A DNA stretch of 64,000 bases from positions 62,001 to 126,000 of the forward strand of contig NZ_JAPFQO010000001.1 of the NCBI RefSeq assembly GCF_026241195.1. Reading direction: 5' to 3'. Each line of letters opens with the position of its first letter. Position 1 is the stretch's first letter. This document shows, piece by piece, positions 1 through 9,136 of the stretch. A program made the position numbers and the translations under genes. Source of the stretch: Pontibacter anaerobius. GTDB taxonomy: Bacteria; Bacteroidota; Bacteroidia; Cytophagales; Hymenobacteraceae. The notes beneath the pieces are model-generated. The model made no database searches and had not been told where the DNA came from. It saw only the letters and a program-made list of their open reading frames with translations.

Positions 1-1533
1 GCGATATTCGAGTCGAGGGCGCTGCACTATACACAGCGTGCCCTGAACAGCGCACAGCTGAAGGGCGAGCACGTGGTGCCGGGGCTGAATAACAGTAAGA
101 TCGACTGGCTGACCTCGTTCACGCTGTCGCAGCAGGATGAGCCGGACCTGCGCTTCTTTGCCAACGATTATTACCTGAACGGCTCCGACACCACTTACCG
201 CATCCAGCTTGCAGCCTACACTTTGCCGGCACGCTTCTTCCGCGATCTGGATGAGATCAACCTGGATGTGAAAGTAAATGTGGAGACGCCGTTCGAGATC
301 TGGAACGGACTGGAGGCAAAGACAAAGTTCGGTGCCGCCGCCCTGCTGAAAGACAGGAAATTCAGGGAGAACATTTACCGCTACCGCTTTAATGAAGGCT
401 ACGGCTACAACGGCAGCATCACGGATTTCTTCTCGCCGGAGAAACTGGGCATAGTGGCCACGCCGCAGGACCCGGAGAGCGGCGGTATCTACCGCTATGG
501 TGTGTACCTGCAGGACGGCACCCAGCGCACCAACAATTATGATGGAGAGGAGGCGGTGTATGCGGGCTATGGTATGATTGACCTGCCGCTGACCGAAAAG
601 CTGCGTGTGGTGACAGGTGCCCGTGTGGAGGTAACTGACATCTTTGTGCAGAGCTTCAACAAATCGCTGGAGCCCGGCGACCTGAACCAGGTAGATGTGC
701 TGCCGTCGGTTAACGCTACCTATAGCCTTACCGATAATATGAACCTGCGGGCGGGCTATTCCAGAACACTGGCAAGGCCAAACTTCCGTGAGATCGCGCC
801 TTATACCTCGTTCGACTTTGTGGGTGAGCCGGCCTTTACCGGTAACGCTAACCTGGAGCGCACCACCATCGATAACTTCGACACAAGATGGGAGTGGTAC
901 CCGAACCTGGGCGAGTACATCAGCGTGAGCGCCTTCTACAAAAACTTCCAGAACCCGATCGAGCGCACCATCAACACACTGGCGCAGAACAACGAGATCT
1001 TTATCCAGAACGTGGACAACGCCAAAGTATACGGGCTGGAGTTTGAGCTGAACAAGCGCCTGTCATTCGTCGCGCCTTTTCTGGAGAACTTTATACTTGG
1101 GTCTAACCTGTCGCTGATAAAATCAGAGGTAAGTATAAAAGCGCTGGAGCTGGAGCAGATCAGAGCCGTGCGCCCCAATGCGGATGATACCAGACCCTTG
1201 TTCGGACAGTCGCCGTTTGTAGCCAATGCCAGCCTGACATACCAGAGCGAGCCGCTGGGGCTGATGGCCACGGCCAACTACAACGTGTTCGGCGACAGGA
1301 TCTCGGCTATCTCGGTAGGGGGCACACCAAACATCTACGAGCGCTCGCGGCCAATGGCAAGCATAGTTGTGTCTAAACGTTTGGGCGATGCCTTCACGGC
1401 GAAGCTATCAGCGGATAACCTTTTTAACCCTGAGTTTGTGAACAGCCATGAGTATAACGGGCAGGAGTATATCTACTCTTCTTACAAGCAAGGGCGAACC
1501 TTCTCCGCCGGCATCACATTCCTGATCGACTAA
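1..1533 (+). CDS. TonB-dependent outer-membrane receptor, C-terminal part
   Basis: The frame is open from base 1, so this is the 3' portion of a longer gene; the first internal start-like codon (GTG at 73) is not the true start. The roughly 510 visible residues show the alternating aromatic and polar strands of a TonB-dependent receptor beta-barrel, including a barrel motif around GYSRTLARPNFRE and a terminal strand ending FSAGITFLID, the aromatic-rich C-terminus expected for BAM-dependent insertion. The role would be TonB-driven uptake of a large or scarce ligand across the outer membrane; substrate unknown. The plug and N-terminal carboxypeptidase-like domain lie outside the window. A terminator follows about 80 bp downstream. 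Confidence 0.9.
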   Translation, partial: AIFESRALHYTQRALNSAQLKGEHVVPGLNNSKIDWLTSFTLSQQDEPDLRFFANDYYLNGSDTTYRIQLAAYTLPARFFRDLDEINLDVKVNVETPFEIWNGLEAKTKFGAAALLKDRKFRENIYRYRFNEGYGYNGSITDFFSPEKLGIVATPQDPESGGIYRYGVYLQDGTQRTNNYDGEEAVYAGYGMIDLPLTEKLRVVTGARVEVTDIFVQSFNKSLEPGDLNQVDVLPSVNATYSLTDNMNLRAGYSRTLARPNFREIAPYTSFDFVGEPAFTGNANLERTTIDNFDTRWEWYPNLGEYISVSAFYKNFQNPIERTINTLAQNNEIFIQNVDNAKVYGLEFELNKRLSFVAPFLENFILGSNLSLIKSEVSIKALELEQIRAVRPNADDTRPLFGQSPFVANASLTYQSEPLGLMATANYNVFGDRISAISVGGTPNIYERSRPMASIVVSKRLGDAFTAKLSADNLFNPEFVNSHEYNGQEYIYSSYKQGRTFSAGITFLID

Positions 1534-1612
1534 CTAGAGAAACTGGTGGCCCGTGTAGGGTGAGAAGCACCGTGGCAGCCAGGAGCAGGCGGATTAGTCA
1601 CCCGATCTGCGA

Positions 1613-1638
1613 GAACCCGCCGTTTGGCGGGTTTCTTT
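1613..1638 (+). terminator. Rho-independent terminator after receptor gene
   Basis: An 8-9 bp stem (AACCCGCC pairing with GGCGGGTT, 4-nt GTTT loop) is followed by a T-rich tract. It ends the receptor transcript before the convergent small gene at 1648-1842. Confidence 0.8.
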
Positions 1639-1647
1639 ATTTATGGC

Positions 1648-1842
1648 TTAGAAGGTGGAAACAGGCGCATCGCCGCCGCAGGAGCGCAGCAGAAATATAG
1701 CTACCACGACCAACACAACCAGGGCTAACGACCCAAAGCAGCCGCAGCCGCCCCGGCCTCCCCGGCCTCCCCGGCCTCCTGTTCTGCCGCCGCCGCCGAA
1801 CAGCTTTCTTAAAAAATACAGTTTCAAAAGTCCTCTCCACAT
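1648..1842 (-). CDS. small Gly/Arg-rich single-pass membrane protein (unknown)
   Basis: 64 residues from ATG at 1842; a longer frame reaches 1980, but that extension overlaps the MoxR 3' end and its terminator, so the inner start is preferred. The protein has a basic N-terminus, a low-complexity GGRGGRGGR segment at about residues 17-30, a Cys-containing GCGCFG, then a strong hydrophobic helix (about residues 36-54) and a short tail. The Gly-Arg part comes from a 9-bp tandem repeat (CCCGGCCTC, three units, 1752-1778 on the plus strand). Function unknown; the tandem repeat leaves some chance that the frame is fortuitous, but the membrane helix and stop placement favour a real small gene. Confidence 0.5.
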   Translation of the reverse strand: MWRGLLKLYFLRKLFGGGGRTGGRGGRGGRGGCGCFGSLALVVLVVVAIFLLRSCGGDAPVSTF

Positions 1843-1866
1843 AGTTTTAGCAAAGTATAAGCCGTA

Positions 1867-1902
1867 AAAAAATCTCCCGCTGCAGCCAGGTGCAACGGGG
1901 GA
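1867..1902 (-). terminator. terminator after MoxR gene
   Basis: On the minus strand a stem (CCGTTGCA with TGCAGCGG, one G-T pair, flanked by further C/G pairs) is followed by seven T residues. It sits 44 bp past the MoxR stop and separates it from the small gene at 1648-1842. Confidence 0.7.
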
Positions 1903-1945
1903 TAATTGGTACGTGAGAGGTTTTGCCAGCGTTTTGGCTATTGCC

Positions 1946-2923
1946 CTAGCTGATTGGCACCTTCCGAAGTATAGTTTCAATGAAGTCTTTGGTGCGGATA
2001 CCGTCTGCCTCGGCCTCGTAGTTAAGTATGATGCGGTGGTTCATCACGTCATAAGCCACTTCCTTTATATCCTCAGGCAGCACGTAGTCGCGGTCGTCGA
2101 AATAGGCTACGGCCTTGGCGGCGCGGTTCAGGGCTATACTTGCCCTCGGCGATACGCCGAACTGTATGTAGGGCGCAAACTCCAGCAGGTCGTACTCGGC
2201 GGGGCGGCGGGTGGCAAACACCAGCTCAATAATATACTTCTCCAGCGTTTCGGATATCTGCACCTGGTTTATTTCGTTGCGGATGGCAAAGATGTCCTCT
2301 TTAGACAGCACCTTAACCACCGTGTCGGTGAAGCTCATGTTGGCCATGCGGCGCATGATCTCCAGCTCGTCCTCCTTCTTCGGGTAGTCGATGTATACTT
2401 TCATCATGAAGCGGTCTACCTGCGCCTCGGGCAGGGGGTAGGTGCCCTCGTGCTCCACGGGGTTCTGGGTGGCCAGCACCAGGAAAGGCAGGTCCAGCTT
2501 ATAGGTTGTCTCGCCAATGGTTACCTGCTTCTCCTGCATGGCCTCCAGCAGCGCCGACTGCACCTTGGCCGGGGAGCGGTTCACCTCGTCGGCAAGTATA
2601 AGGTTGGCGAAGATCGGCCCCTTCTTCACCTCAAACATGGAGGCGTTCTGGTTGTAGATCATCGTCCCGATCAAATCGGAGGGGAGCAGGTCGGGGGTAA
2701 ACTGTATGCGCTGGAAATCAAGGTGCAGCGCCTTGGACAGTGAGTTGATAGTGAGTGTTTTGGCAAGGCCCGGCACGCCCTCCAGTAGAATGTGGCCCCC
2801 GGTAAAGAGGCCGATCAGCAGGCGGTTCACCATGTACGACTGGCCCACCACCACTTTACTTACCTCGGTAAAAACCTGTTTTATTTTTAGTTGATATGCG
2901 TTCACGTTATCCAAATAAATCAA
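1946..2923 (-). CDS. MoxR-family AAA+ ATPase
   Basis: 325 residues, usual length for the family. Walker A GVPGLAKT at 49-56, Walker B LILADE at 108-113 with the MoxR-typical EVNRSPAK that follows, sensor 1 ATQNP at 151-155, and a C-terminal lid with arginine fingers. MoxR ATPases act as chaperone-like ATPases that commonly work with von Willebrand factor A-domain proteins in cofactor insertion or envelope stress; no such partner gene (DUF58 or VWA) lies beside it here, which is less usual because Bacteroidota often keep them in an operon. Cytoplasmic. Start at ATG 2923 matches the family N-terminus. Confidence 0.93.
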   Translation of the reverse strand: MIYLDNVNAYQLKIKQVFTEVSKVVVGQSYMVNRLLIGLFTGGHILLEGVPGLAKTLTINSLSKALHLDFQRIQFTPDLLPSDLIGTMIYNQNASMFEVKKGPIFANLILADEVNRSPAKVQSALLEAMQEKQVTIGETTYKLDLPFLVLATQNPVEHEGTYPLPEAQVDRFMMKVYIDYPKKEDELEIMRRMANMSFTDTVVKVLSKEDIFAIRNEINQVQISETLEKYIIELVFATRRPAEYDLLEFAPYIQFGVSPRASIALNRAAKAVAYFDDRDYVLPEDIKEVAYDVMNHRIILNYEAEADGIRTKDFIETILRKVPIS

Positions 2924-3019
2924 AGTGCCCAGGCATTTGCCGCTGTGGCAGGCTGTTAGGCGCCTAAATATAGGGATAATACGGTAGTAGTGCCAGTATA
3001 TTGCCCGTAGTGGCTGTAA

Positions 3020-3047
3020 AACAAAAAAGCACCTGTTCGGGTGCTTT
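3020..3047 (-). terminator. terminator after 3071-3556 gene
   Basis: Stem AAAGCACC/GGTGCTTT with a short loop (3026-3047), followed on the minus strand by a run of T residues. Placed 24 bp after the stop of the minus-strand gene at 3071. Confidence 0.8.
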
Positions 3048-3070
3048 ACTTATTCAGGGCAATAAACCTG

Positions 3071-3556
3071 CTAGGCTGCCGCCATGGCGTTTGGTTCGGA
3101 AGTCACGGCAGTTGCTTTGGCGCCGTTGTACACAGGCTTTTGCATGCCTAGCTTATCCAGGCGGTTTTGCTGCGCCTGCCTTACCATGTCTATCAGGCTG
3201 TTGATATGTCTCTGCTCCACATCCAGCGGCAGCACCATAGACTGGCCCTGCGCAGTGAGCACGTGCACCTTCTGGCTGCGCGTCATAAAGAAGAGGGCTA
3301 TGAAAAAGCCGCTCAGCAGGAAAAAGGACTCATTAAAGTATACGAGCAGGGCAGTAAGCATGCTGAGGCCAAGGTATAGCTGGGAGCCTGTGGGTTTTAC
3401 CTCCCAGGCTGCTATATCCTCGAGCTTAACAGCCTGGGTTCTACGCCACGAGAGTGGGTGCCGCTGCTGTATAAGCCGGTGTGTGGTGAGGGCTATTCGC
3501 TTATCCACCGTCTGGATAAGGTACTGCTCTCCAGTTTGTAGCTTTGTTGTCGCCAT
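3071..3556 (-). CDS. two-helix membrane protein, PH-like (unknown)
   Basis: 161 residues when started at ATG 3556 (the frame opens at 3661, but the extra residues look like translated upstream DNA). Residues of about 1-45 form a soluble segment (MATTKLQTGEQYLIQTV onward), then two closely spaced hydrophobic helices (about 62-95), then a soluble part containing a predicted sheet and helix and an Ala-rich tail. The order of soluble strands, helical pair and more strands resembles bacterial PH-like membrane proteins, but I recognise no diagnostic motif. Function unknown. Stands alone with its own terminator. Confidence 0.7.
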   Translation of the reverse strand: MATTKLQTGEQYLIQTVDKRIALTTHRLIQQRHPLSWRRTQAVKLEDIAAWEVKPTGSQLYLGLSMLTALLVYFNESFFLLSGFFIALFFMTRSQKVHVLTAQGQSMVLPLDVEQRHINSLIDMVRQAQQNRLDKLGMQKPVYNGAKATAVTSEPNAMAAA

Positions 3557-3823
3557 TTGCGCCGGAGTATTAAGTTTGTTAATAGGTAACGGGTTACGGA
3601 GTAATCTAAGTATCACAGCTTTCAGTTTTCGGTTTCGTATCAGTAAGATTCCTAAAACCAATAAAGGGTTGCATCAATATTGTGCTGCAAAGATATTATT
3701 TTTCTGCTTATCCTCCCCTTGTATAGGACTATATACGGAGAAAAATAAAAAGGATTTATATAACTATCTATGTGTTAAGTATATATAGTTGTGTTTAGGC
3801 GGACTGAATTGTGGTGCGGGCGA

Positions 3824-3863
3824 TAAAAAAACAGCCTGAGCCGCACAAAGCAGCTCAGGCTGT
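3824..3863 (-). terminator. terminator after acidic protein gene
   Basis: Ten-bp perfect stem (ACAGCCTGAG, 3831-3840, with CTCAGGCTGT, 3854-3863) followed on the minus strand by a T run. It ends the transcript of the gene at 3887-4276. Confidence 0.85.
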
Positions 3864-3886
3864 AAGTGGTAAAACTTGCTGGCGGA

Positions 3887-4276
3887 TCAATCCGTCAGGT
3901 ATAATTCGCCTTCGTAACCATGTGCGCGCTGGTTCTTAAAGCGGGCGATGTCGGTTTGCATGTTGTCATAGATCTCCTGAATCTCCTCCGAGTCCTGGGC
4001 CAGGGGCTTAATGTGCTCACTCAGCAACTTGGCCGCCAATGGGTAGAACTTAGAGTCATCCGTGTTTTTGGCGTTCACCTTAAACGAGCTTACGGCGCTT
4101 TCCAGCTTTTTCAGGGCAGGGTACTGGGTTTTGTACTCCTGAATGGTGTCGCGGAGCTTTTCCCGTATCATCAGGTATAAATCCTCCTCAAACGTCATTC
4201 CGAAGTCATCATCCTCATCCTCGTCGTCGAAATCGTTGTAGGCGAAGTCGTCATCGTAGTCAAAATCGTCTCTCAT
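3887..4276 (-). CDS. acidic protein of unknown function
   Basis: 129 residues. The first 30 or so residues are almost entirely Asp, Glu, Phe and Tyr (for example DEDEDDDFG), followed by a helical, charged domain with no cysteine and no membrane segment, so probably cytoplasmic. I do not recognise the family. ATG 4276 is the only reasonable start. Flanked by its own terminator and by a 319-bp non-coding stretch upstream. Confidence 0.7.
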   Translation of the reverse strand: MRDDFDYDDDFAYNDFDDEDEDDDFGMTFEEDLYLMIREKLRDTIQEYKTQYPALKKLESAVSSFKVNAKNTDDSKFYPLAAKLLSEHIKPLAQDSEEIQEIYDNMQTDIARFKNQRAHGYEGELYLTD

Positions 4277-4595
4277 GGCTGATAATCAGGTTACTTTTTA
4301 GTTGTTACGGGTTAAAACGCTGTTTGTGTCAGGTTGCGGTTACTTTTTACCCACCTCGGTAGAGGCGGTACGGGGGCAGCAAGCCGAAGCAAAACGCAAA
4401 GCAAAGTGCATAATTAGTACTTCGTACCTTTATTTGCAATGCCTACGGGCGCACTTTTAGCCATGTTGCCTAACTTTTTATCGAGCTTTGGTTTAGATGA
4501 GGTATAACACCCCAGGTGCAGCGTAAACAAAACCTTTAAACAGAAGGAGCCGCTGTGTTGGCAGCGGCTCCCGGTATACTTTACACTTTCAGGAC
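4277..4595. other. 319-bp intergenic stretch
   Basis: Holds the presumed promoter of the acidic-protein gene and, at its right end, the terminator of the 4596-5714 gene. No supported ORF, RNA gene or repeat seen. Confidence 0.6.
4544..4573 (-). terminator. probable terminator after 4596-5714 gene
   Basis: Stem GGAGCCGCTG with CAGCGGCTCC around a 4-6 nt loop, T-rich on the minus-strand side but without a perfect U tract. Lies 24 bp beyond the stop of the minus-strand gene. Confidence 0.65.
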
Positions 4596-5714
4596 TTAGG
4601 CAAACTTTCGCTCAATCAGGCGCAGCAGCTTGTTCACGTGGTCTTGTTTCTTGCTCCAGTCATACTTGCCGGCCAGGGTGCCGGTCACGTACTGGGTTGC
4701 AGAGTTTACGTCGTTAAAGTTATCCAGCGTCTGGATTGTCTGGTAGTAAGTCAGGTTATCGCCGTCGAACAGCTCGTTGATGAAGCTGAAGCGCTGGTTA
4801 ATGGAAATAGAGTTCTTCAGTGAGTCGATCTTGCGGTTGCTGTGCGCATCGGCCAGCGACGACGGGGCAGCCTTGCGGAAGTTGTCGTTGAGGGTTGGGC
4901 GCACGTTGGCGGCGGCTTCCTCCAATTCGTCTTCCTCCTCTTTATACATAGCCGGGCGTGCCGCAGCAGGGGCAGCCGCCTCGCGCTGGGCCGTGTGTAT
5001 CGGGGCCACCACATCTTTCTCCTGCACCGGGGCAACAGGGGCCGGCTTGGCAGCAGGCTTATCCAGGAACGATGGCGACGTCTTAGGCTGTGCCTGCTCC
5101 TTTATCTCCTCCTCTGTAATTGGCAGCAGCGCGTTAAACTGCTCTACCAGCCTGCTCAGTGGCATGCGCAGCTCCTGGTTGGCGTTCACGTACAGTTTAA
5201 AGCGACTCAGGATATACTCGCGGTCGCGGCTGCTCGGGGAAAGGGTATCTACAAAACCTGCAAAAAGCGGTTTGTCGATATCGATGTACTTCAGGTTCTC
5301 CTGCAGCTTGGGCAGCGTGATCTCTTCCTGTATGCGCAGGAACTTCTCTTCAAACGTGCTTACCGGGGCCAGCACCACCAGAAACGTGTCGTAAATGGCT
5401 TTCTGCAGCAGCGGCTCAAAGGCGTTGCGTTTCATCAGGATCTTGCGCGAGAGCACGTTCATGAAGTTTACCAGCGCCTCCTTTACCTCCTCATGCTCAT
5501 AATCAAAGTATGGGCTGCGCAGGTTGGCCATCTCGTGGTGCCACTTCAGCAGCAGCTCCTTAATCACGAACAGGTTTACCTGCTTGATAGGCGTAAAACT
5601 GATGAGCTGCGGGCCATTCAGGGTGTCGTGAGAGGCAAAGTGACGGTCGCAAAGCAGATTTGCCAGCTCTTTGCTGTACCGTTCCAGGTGTAATTGATTA
5701 TATTTGTCTTCCAT
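4596..5714 (-). CDS. conserved-looking protein of unknown function, 372 aa
   Basis: The open frame runs to 5993, but that extension is antisense to the ferredoxin gene; the start is set at ATG 5714 (MEDKYNQLHLERYSKEL). Residues 1 to about 225 form an all-helical domain (LLCDRHF, LLKWHHEMANLRSPYFDYE); about 225-300 is a Pro/Ala/Glu-rich linker; the C-terminal 85 residues are again structured (LNDNFRK, INQRFSFINELFDGD, ending LLRLIERKFA). No signal peptide or membrane helix. Function not recognised. The gene is divergent from the ferredoxin gene with only 33 bp between starts. Confidence 0.8.
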   Translation of the reverse strand: MEDKYNQLHLERYSKELANLLCDRHFASHDTLNGPQLISFTPIKQVNLFVIKELLLKWHHEMANLRSPYFDYEHEEVKEALVNFMNVLSRKILMKRNAFEPLLQKAIYDTFLVVLAPVSTFEEKFLRIQEEITLPKLQENLKYIDIDKPLFAGFVDTLSPSSRDREYILSRFKLYVNANQELRMPLSRLVEQFNALLPITEEEIKEQAQPKTSPSFLDKPAAKPAPVAPVQEKDVVAPIHTAQREAAAPAAARPAMYKEEEDELEEAAANVRPTLNDNFRKAAPSSLADAHSNRKIDSLKNSISINQRFSFINELFDGDNLTYYQTIQTLDNFNDVNSATQYVTGTLAGKYDWSKKQDHVNKLLRLIERKFA

Positions 5715-5747
5715 TGCTGTCGCTTTCTCCTGTAAAGTTATAAAATT

Positions 5748-6071
5748 ATGCCGAAGTTGAAGGTGCAAAACCTGGCGAACCTTGAAGTAGCCGTAGCCGA
5801 GGGGCAAACGCTGCTGAAGGCGCTGCAGGCTACCGGTACCGACTGGATGCACGCCTGCGGGGGCAAGGGCCGCTGCACCACCTGCCGCATCATTGTGTTG
5901 CAGGGGATGGAGCACACCGGGCCGCTCACGGCTGCCGAGATCCGCTACCGCGACAAAGGCCGCCTGAAGGATAACGAAAGACTGACCTGCCAATGTACAT
6001 TAACCGGCGGCGAAATTACCGGCAAGGTGCCCGAGCAAACCAAGCTGCCACACATGAGCTACAGTAGTTAG
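5748..6071 (+). CDS. 2Fe-2S ferredoxin
   Basis: 107 residues with the plant/adrenodoxin-type [2Fe-2S] pattern: Cys37, Cys43, Cys46 in HACGGKGRCTTCR and Cys81 in RLTCQC (Cys83 is an extra candidate). Acts as a cytoplasmic one-electron carrier; its redox partner is not identifiable from context. The start at ATG 5748 gives the standard N-terminal strand. Monocistronic between a divergent gene and the thymidine kinase gene. Confidence 0.92.
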   Translation: MPKLKVQNLANLEVAVAEGQTLLKALQATGTDWMHACGGKGRCTTCRIIVLQGMEHTGPLTAAEIRYRDKGRLKDNERLTCQCTLTGGEITGKVPEQTKLPHMSYSS

Positions 6072-6108
6072 AGAGTTTAGGAATTAGAGGTTTGGGCGTT
6101 AGAGGATT

Positions 6109-6137
6109 GTAGAGACGCAATATTTTGCGTCTTTGTC
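6109..6137. repeat. short palindrome (GAGACGCAA type)
   Basis: AGACGCAA (6113-6120) and TTGCGTCT (6125-6132) form a perfect 8-bp inverted repeat with a 4-nt spacer. Similar GTAGAGACGC palindromes are scattered through many Bacteroidota and cyanobacterial genomes (recalled, not searched). The preceding low-complexity TTAGAGG-like stretch (6070-6105) is of the same kind of dispersed intergenic DNA. Confidence 0.5.
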
Positions 6138-6211
6138 AGAATACCCTGCTATAACAATTTAACAAGTAAGCCATTTAGCAATTAAAATTACCACATCAGC
6201 ACTCTAAAATA

Positions 6212-6808
6212 ATGTTTATTGAACCACGCGTAGGCAACAAAAGCCACGTTAACAGAAAGGGTTGGATTGAGGTGATCTGCGGGTCGATGTTCTCGGGTAA
6301 GACCGAGGAACTGATCAGGAGGTTGAACCGCGCCAAGATCGCCAGACAGAAAATCGAGATATTTAAGCCTACCGTAGACAAGCGCTACCACGAGGAAGAC
6401 GTGGTGTCGCATAACGCCAATGCCATCCGCTCCACGCCGATAGACTTTGCCCAGGATATGCTGCTGCTGGGCGGCAGCTGCGATGTTGTGGGCATAGACG
6501 AAGCGCAGTTTTTTGACGAAGGCCTGGCCGAAGTATGCGTAAAACTGGCCAACAGCGGCGTGCGCGTGATAGCCGCCGGCCTGGATATGGACTACCTCGG
6601 CAAACCCTTTGGGCCGATGCCTGCCCTTATGGCCGTAGCGGAGTACGTGACCAAAGTGCACGCGGTGTGCGTGCAGTGCGGCGACATTGCCAATTACTCC
6701 TTCCGCAACGCCGCCGATGAGAAACAGGTGCTGCTGGGCGAAACCGATTCTTACGAGGCCCGCTGCCGCCACTGTTTTACCGAAGGCCTGAAGCAGAAGC
6801 AAAGCTGA
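6212..6808 (+). CDS. tdk: thymidine kinase (type II)
   Basis: 198 residues. P-loop GSMFSGKT at 24-31, DEAQF at 96-100, a lasso region toward the C-terminus, and four zinc-ligand cysteines (153, 156, 185, 188) in two CxxC pairs. Phosphorylates thymidine to dTMP in the pyrimidine salvage pathway, with feedback inhibition by dTTP expected for type II enzymes. Followed after 15 bp by porZ, so the three genes tdk-porZ-recO may form one transcript. Confidence 0.96.
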   Translation: MFIEPRVGNKSHVNRKGWIEVICGSMFSGKTEELIRRLNRAKIARQKIEIFKPTVDKRYHEEDVVSHNANAIRSTPIDFAQDMLLLGGSCDVVGIDEAQFFDEGLAEVCVKLANSGVRVIAAGLDMDYLGKPFGPMPALMAVAEYVTKVHAVCVQCGDIANYSFRNAADEKQVLLGETDSYEARCRHCFTEGLKQKQS

Positions 6809-6823
6809 TTTATACTTTAAACC

Positions 6824-9136
6824 GTGAAAGCCGTACTTGCCCATCGCCTTAAATGCCTGCCCTGCCTGCTGCTGGTGTGGCTGTGCTGGTGCAGTGTGGC
6901 GCAGGCGCAGAGCCAGCTGCCAATCGGGGGCTGGCAAGTGCACGTGCCCTACCAGCAGGGCAAGGCCGTAGCCGTGGCCGGCGACAAAGTATACCTGGCT
7001 GCCGAGCGCGGGCTGTTTTATTACGACAGAGAGTTCAACACCACCGAAACCATCTCCAAAGTGGATGGCCTGAGCGAGCAGCAGATCAGCGATATCGCCT
7101 TCAGCGAAGGGGCCGGTACACTCATCATCGCCTACGGCAACACCAAAGTGGATCTGCTGAAGGGCAACGGCATCTACGCCATCAACGATATCTTCCGGAA
7201 AAGCATTACCGGCGAAAAGAAGATCAACCGCATTTATACTTATAACAAGCTGGCCTACCTGGCTGCCAGCTTTGGCGTGGTGGTGCTGGACCTGCAGAAG
7301 CGCGAGGTAAAGGATACCTATAGCAGCCTCGGCCCGAACGGCGAAAGTATAAACGCCACCGATGTAGCCATACTCGGAGATAAGATTTACCTGGCCACCA
7401 GCCTCGGTATACTTTCCGCGCCGCTTTCCGGGGCCAACCTGCAGGACTTCAGGAGTTGGAGCAACCAGAGCGGCGGCCTACCCGACGCCTCGGCTGTCAC
7501 CAGCCTGGCGGCTTTCCGGGGGCAGCTGTATACGGGCACCAGCAGCGGCGTTTATATTTTGAGCGGGGCTGGCTGGAGTGAAGCGGTCCTGGCTTCCGGA
7601 GCCGCTGTGCAAAGTATAAATGCCACTGAGGCGCACTTGAGCATCGTTTCTTCAGCGGGTGTGCTGGTGCAGGATGCCAATGGCCAGGTTTATACCTTGA
7701 GCCATGCTTTGCTCACCCAGCCACGCGAGGCTATTGCCACAACTGGCGGCGAAGTATGGCTGGCCGACAAGGCAAAAGGTTTAATCAAAATGAATTTGGG
7801 GGCCTCTGATGCTGCTGCTGCTTTTGCACCTGCCGGCCCTTACGCCAGCGAAAGTTTCGGGATTTATACTTATGGCGGCAAAGTATACGTGTTGGGCGGC
7901 GGCTACAACGAGAACTTTGAGCCGAACAACAACACGAGCGGCTTTTATACTTATGCAAATGGCGAGTGGCAGAACTTTAACCGCGCCCTTTACCCGCAGC
8001 CTGCTTTTGTGGCGGGGCAGGATTTGGTAAGTGCTGTTTTCAATCCCATCACCAACAAACTATACCTGGCCAGCTACGGCAGCGGACTTATAGAATGGGA
8101 GGGACCGGAGAAAGCCATACTTTACAACGATACGAACAGTCCGCTGCTACCGAGAGCCTCAATGAACCAGGTACGGGTTACCGGTGTGGCCGCGGATTAC
8201 GAAGGCAACGTGTGGGTGGTGAACCCAAACCAACAACCTGGCGCGCCTGGTCTGCACAAGCTAAGCCCCGATGGCAGCTGGTTGTCTTACAACATAAACA
8301 ACATTCCGGATGCCAGCAACCTTACCTCGCTGGTGATTGATGATTATGGGCAGAAGTGGCTGTCGATTGCGAGGAAAGGCAATAGCCGGAGCGGACTAGT
8401 GGTGTATGATGAGCAGCAAAACCGCACCCGGACCCTTTCTGTAGGCGAGGGCAATGGCGGCTTGCCCAGCGGCACCGTGTATAGTATGGCCAAAGACCTG
8501 AACGGCGACATTTGGGTAGGCACAGCCAGTGGCGTAGGCATCTACTACAACGCAGCATTCGTGTTTGAGTCGGCCCGCTACGACGCACGCATACCTGTTA
8601 TTGATGGGCGCCCTTTGCTGAACGGGCAAATCGTTAGAAGTATAGCCGTGGACGGCGCCAACCGCAAATGGATCGGCACTGATAACGGCCTTTGGCTTTT
8701 CGGGCCGGATGGAGATGAGCAGATTCACCACTTCACCACACAGAATAGCCCGCTGCCCTCTGACAAAGTATACGCGGTAGGAGTGGAGCACCAGACGGGG
8801 GAGGTATTTGTGGCGACCGATGCCGGCGTGGCCTCTTTCCGCTCCAGTGCCACCGTTACCGAGGGCAAACCAGAGTGCGCTGTGGTGTTCCCAAACCCGG
8901 TGCGGCCTGATTTCGCCGGTGAGGTAGGCATTTCGGGCTTGCCGAACAATGCCGACGTGCGTATCACCGATGTATCGGGCACGTTGGTATACAAGGGCAA
9001 AGCCACCGGCGGCACCTTCGCCTGGAACGTGCGCGACTACAACGGAAACCGGGTGAAAGCCGGGGTGTACCTGGTGCTGAGCGCCAGTGAGGATGGAGAC
9101 CAAACCTGTATCAGTAAAATAGCCGTACTGGAGTAA
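6824..9136 (+). CDS. porZ: PorZ-like type IX secretion system protein
   Basis: 770 residues beginning with GTG; signal peptide with a hydrophobic core (CLPCLLLVWLCWCSVAQA) and cleavage near residue 28. The body consists of repeated beta-propeller blades of the two-component-regulator-propeller type (DVAILGDKIYLATSLGIL, DLNGDIWVGTASGVGIYY, VDGANRKWIGTDNGLWLF). The end is a type A sorting domain (VFPNPVRP to KAGVYLV). Length, double-propeller layout and C-terminal domain fit PorZ, a surface subunit that assists lipopolysaccharide attachment and sortase-like processing of secreted cargo. The stop codon directly abuts the recO start. Propeller proteins with sorting domains also exist outside the PorZ family, hence less than full confidence. 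Unusually rich in AAGTATA motifs. Confidence 0.8.
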   Translation: MKAVLAHRLKCLPCLLLVWLCWCSVAQAQSQLPIGGWQVHVPYQQGKAVAVAGDKVYLAAERGLFYYDREFNTTETISKVDGLSEQQISDIAFSEGAGTLIIAYGNTKVDLLKGNGIYAINDIFRKSITGEKKINRIYTYNKLAYLAASFGVVVLDLQKREVKDTYSSLGPNGESINATDVAILGDKIYLATSLGILSAPLSGANLQDFRSWSNQSGGLPDASAVTSLAAFRGQLYTGTSSGVYILSGAGWSEAVLASGAAVQSINATEAHLSIVSSAGVLVQDANGQVYTLSHALLTQPREAIATTGGEVWLADKAKGLIKMNLGASDAAAAFAPAGPYASESFGIYTYGGKVYVLGGGYNENFEPNNNTSGFYTYANGEWQNFNRALYPQPAFVAGQDLVSAVFNPITNKLYLASYGSGLIEWEGPEKAILYNDTNSPLLPRASMNQVRVTGVAADYEGNVWVVNPNQQPGAPGLHKLSPDGSWLSYNINNIPDASNLTSLVIDDYGQKWLSIARKGNSRSGLVVYDEQQNRTRTLSVGEGNGGLPSGTVYSMAKDLNGDIWVGTASGVGIYYNAAFVFESARYDARIPVIDGRPLLNGQIVRSIAVDGANRKWIGTDNGLWLFGPDGDEQIHHFTTQNSPLPSDKVYAVGVEHQTGEVFVATDAGVASFRSSATVTEGKPECAVVFPNPVRPDFAGEVGISGLPNNADVRITDVSGTLVYKGKATGGTFAWNVRDYNGNRVKAGVYLVLSASEDGDQTCISKIAVLE

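Noticed and set aside
1752..1778. 9-bp tandem repeat as a regulatory or contingency locus
   Set aside because: Three units only, and a 9-bp unit keeps the frame, so no on/off switching is expected.
5715..5993. N-terminal extension of the unknown protein gene at 4596
   Set aside because: It is antisense to the ferredoxin gene; ATG 5714 is the sensible start.
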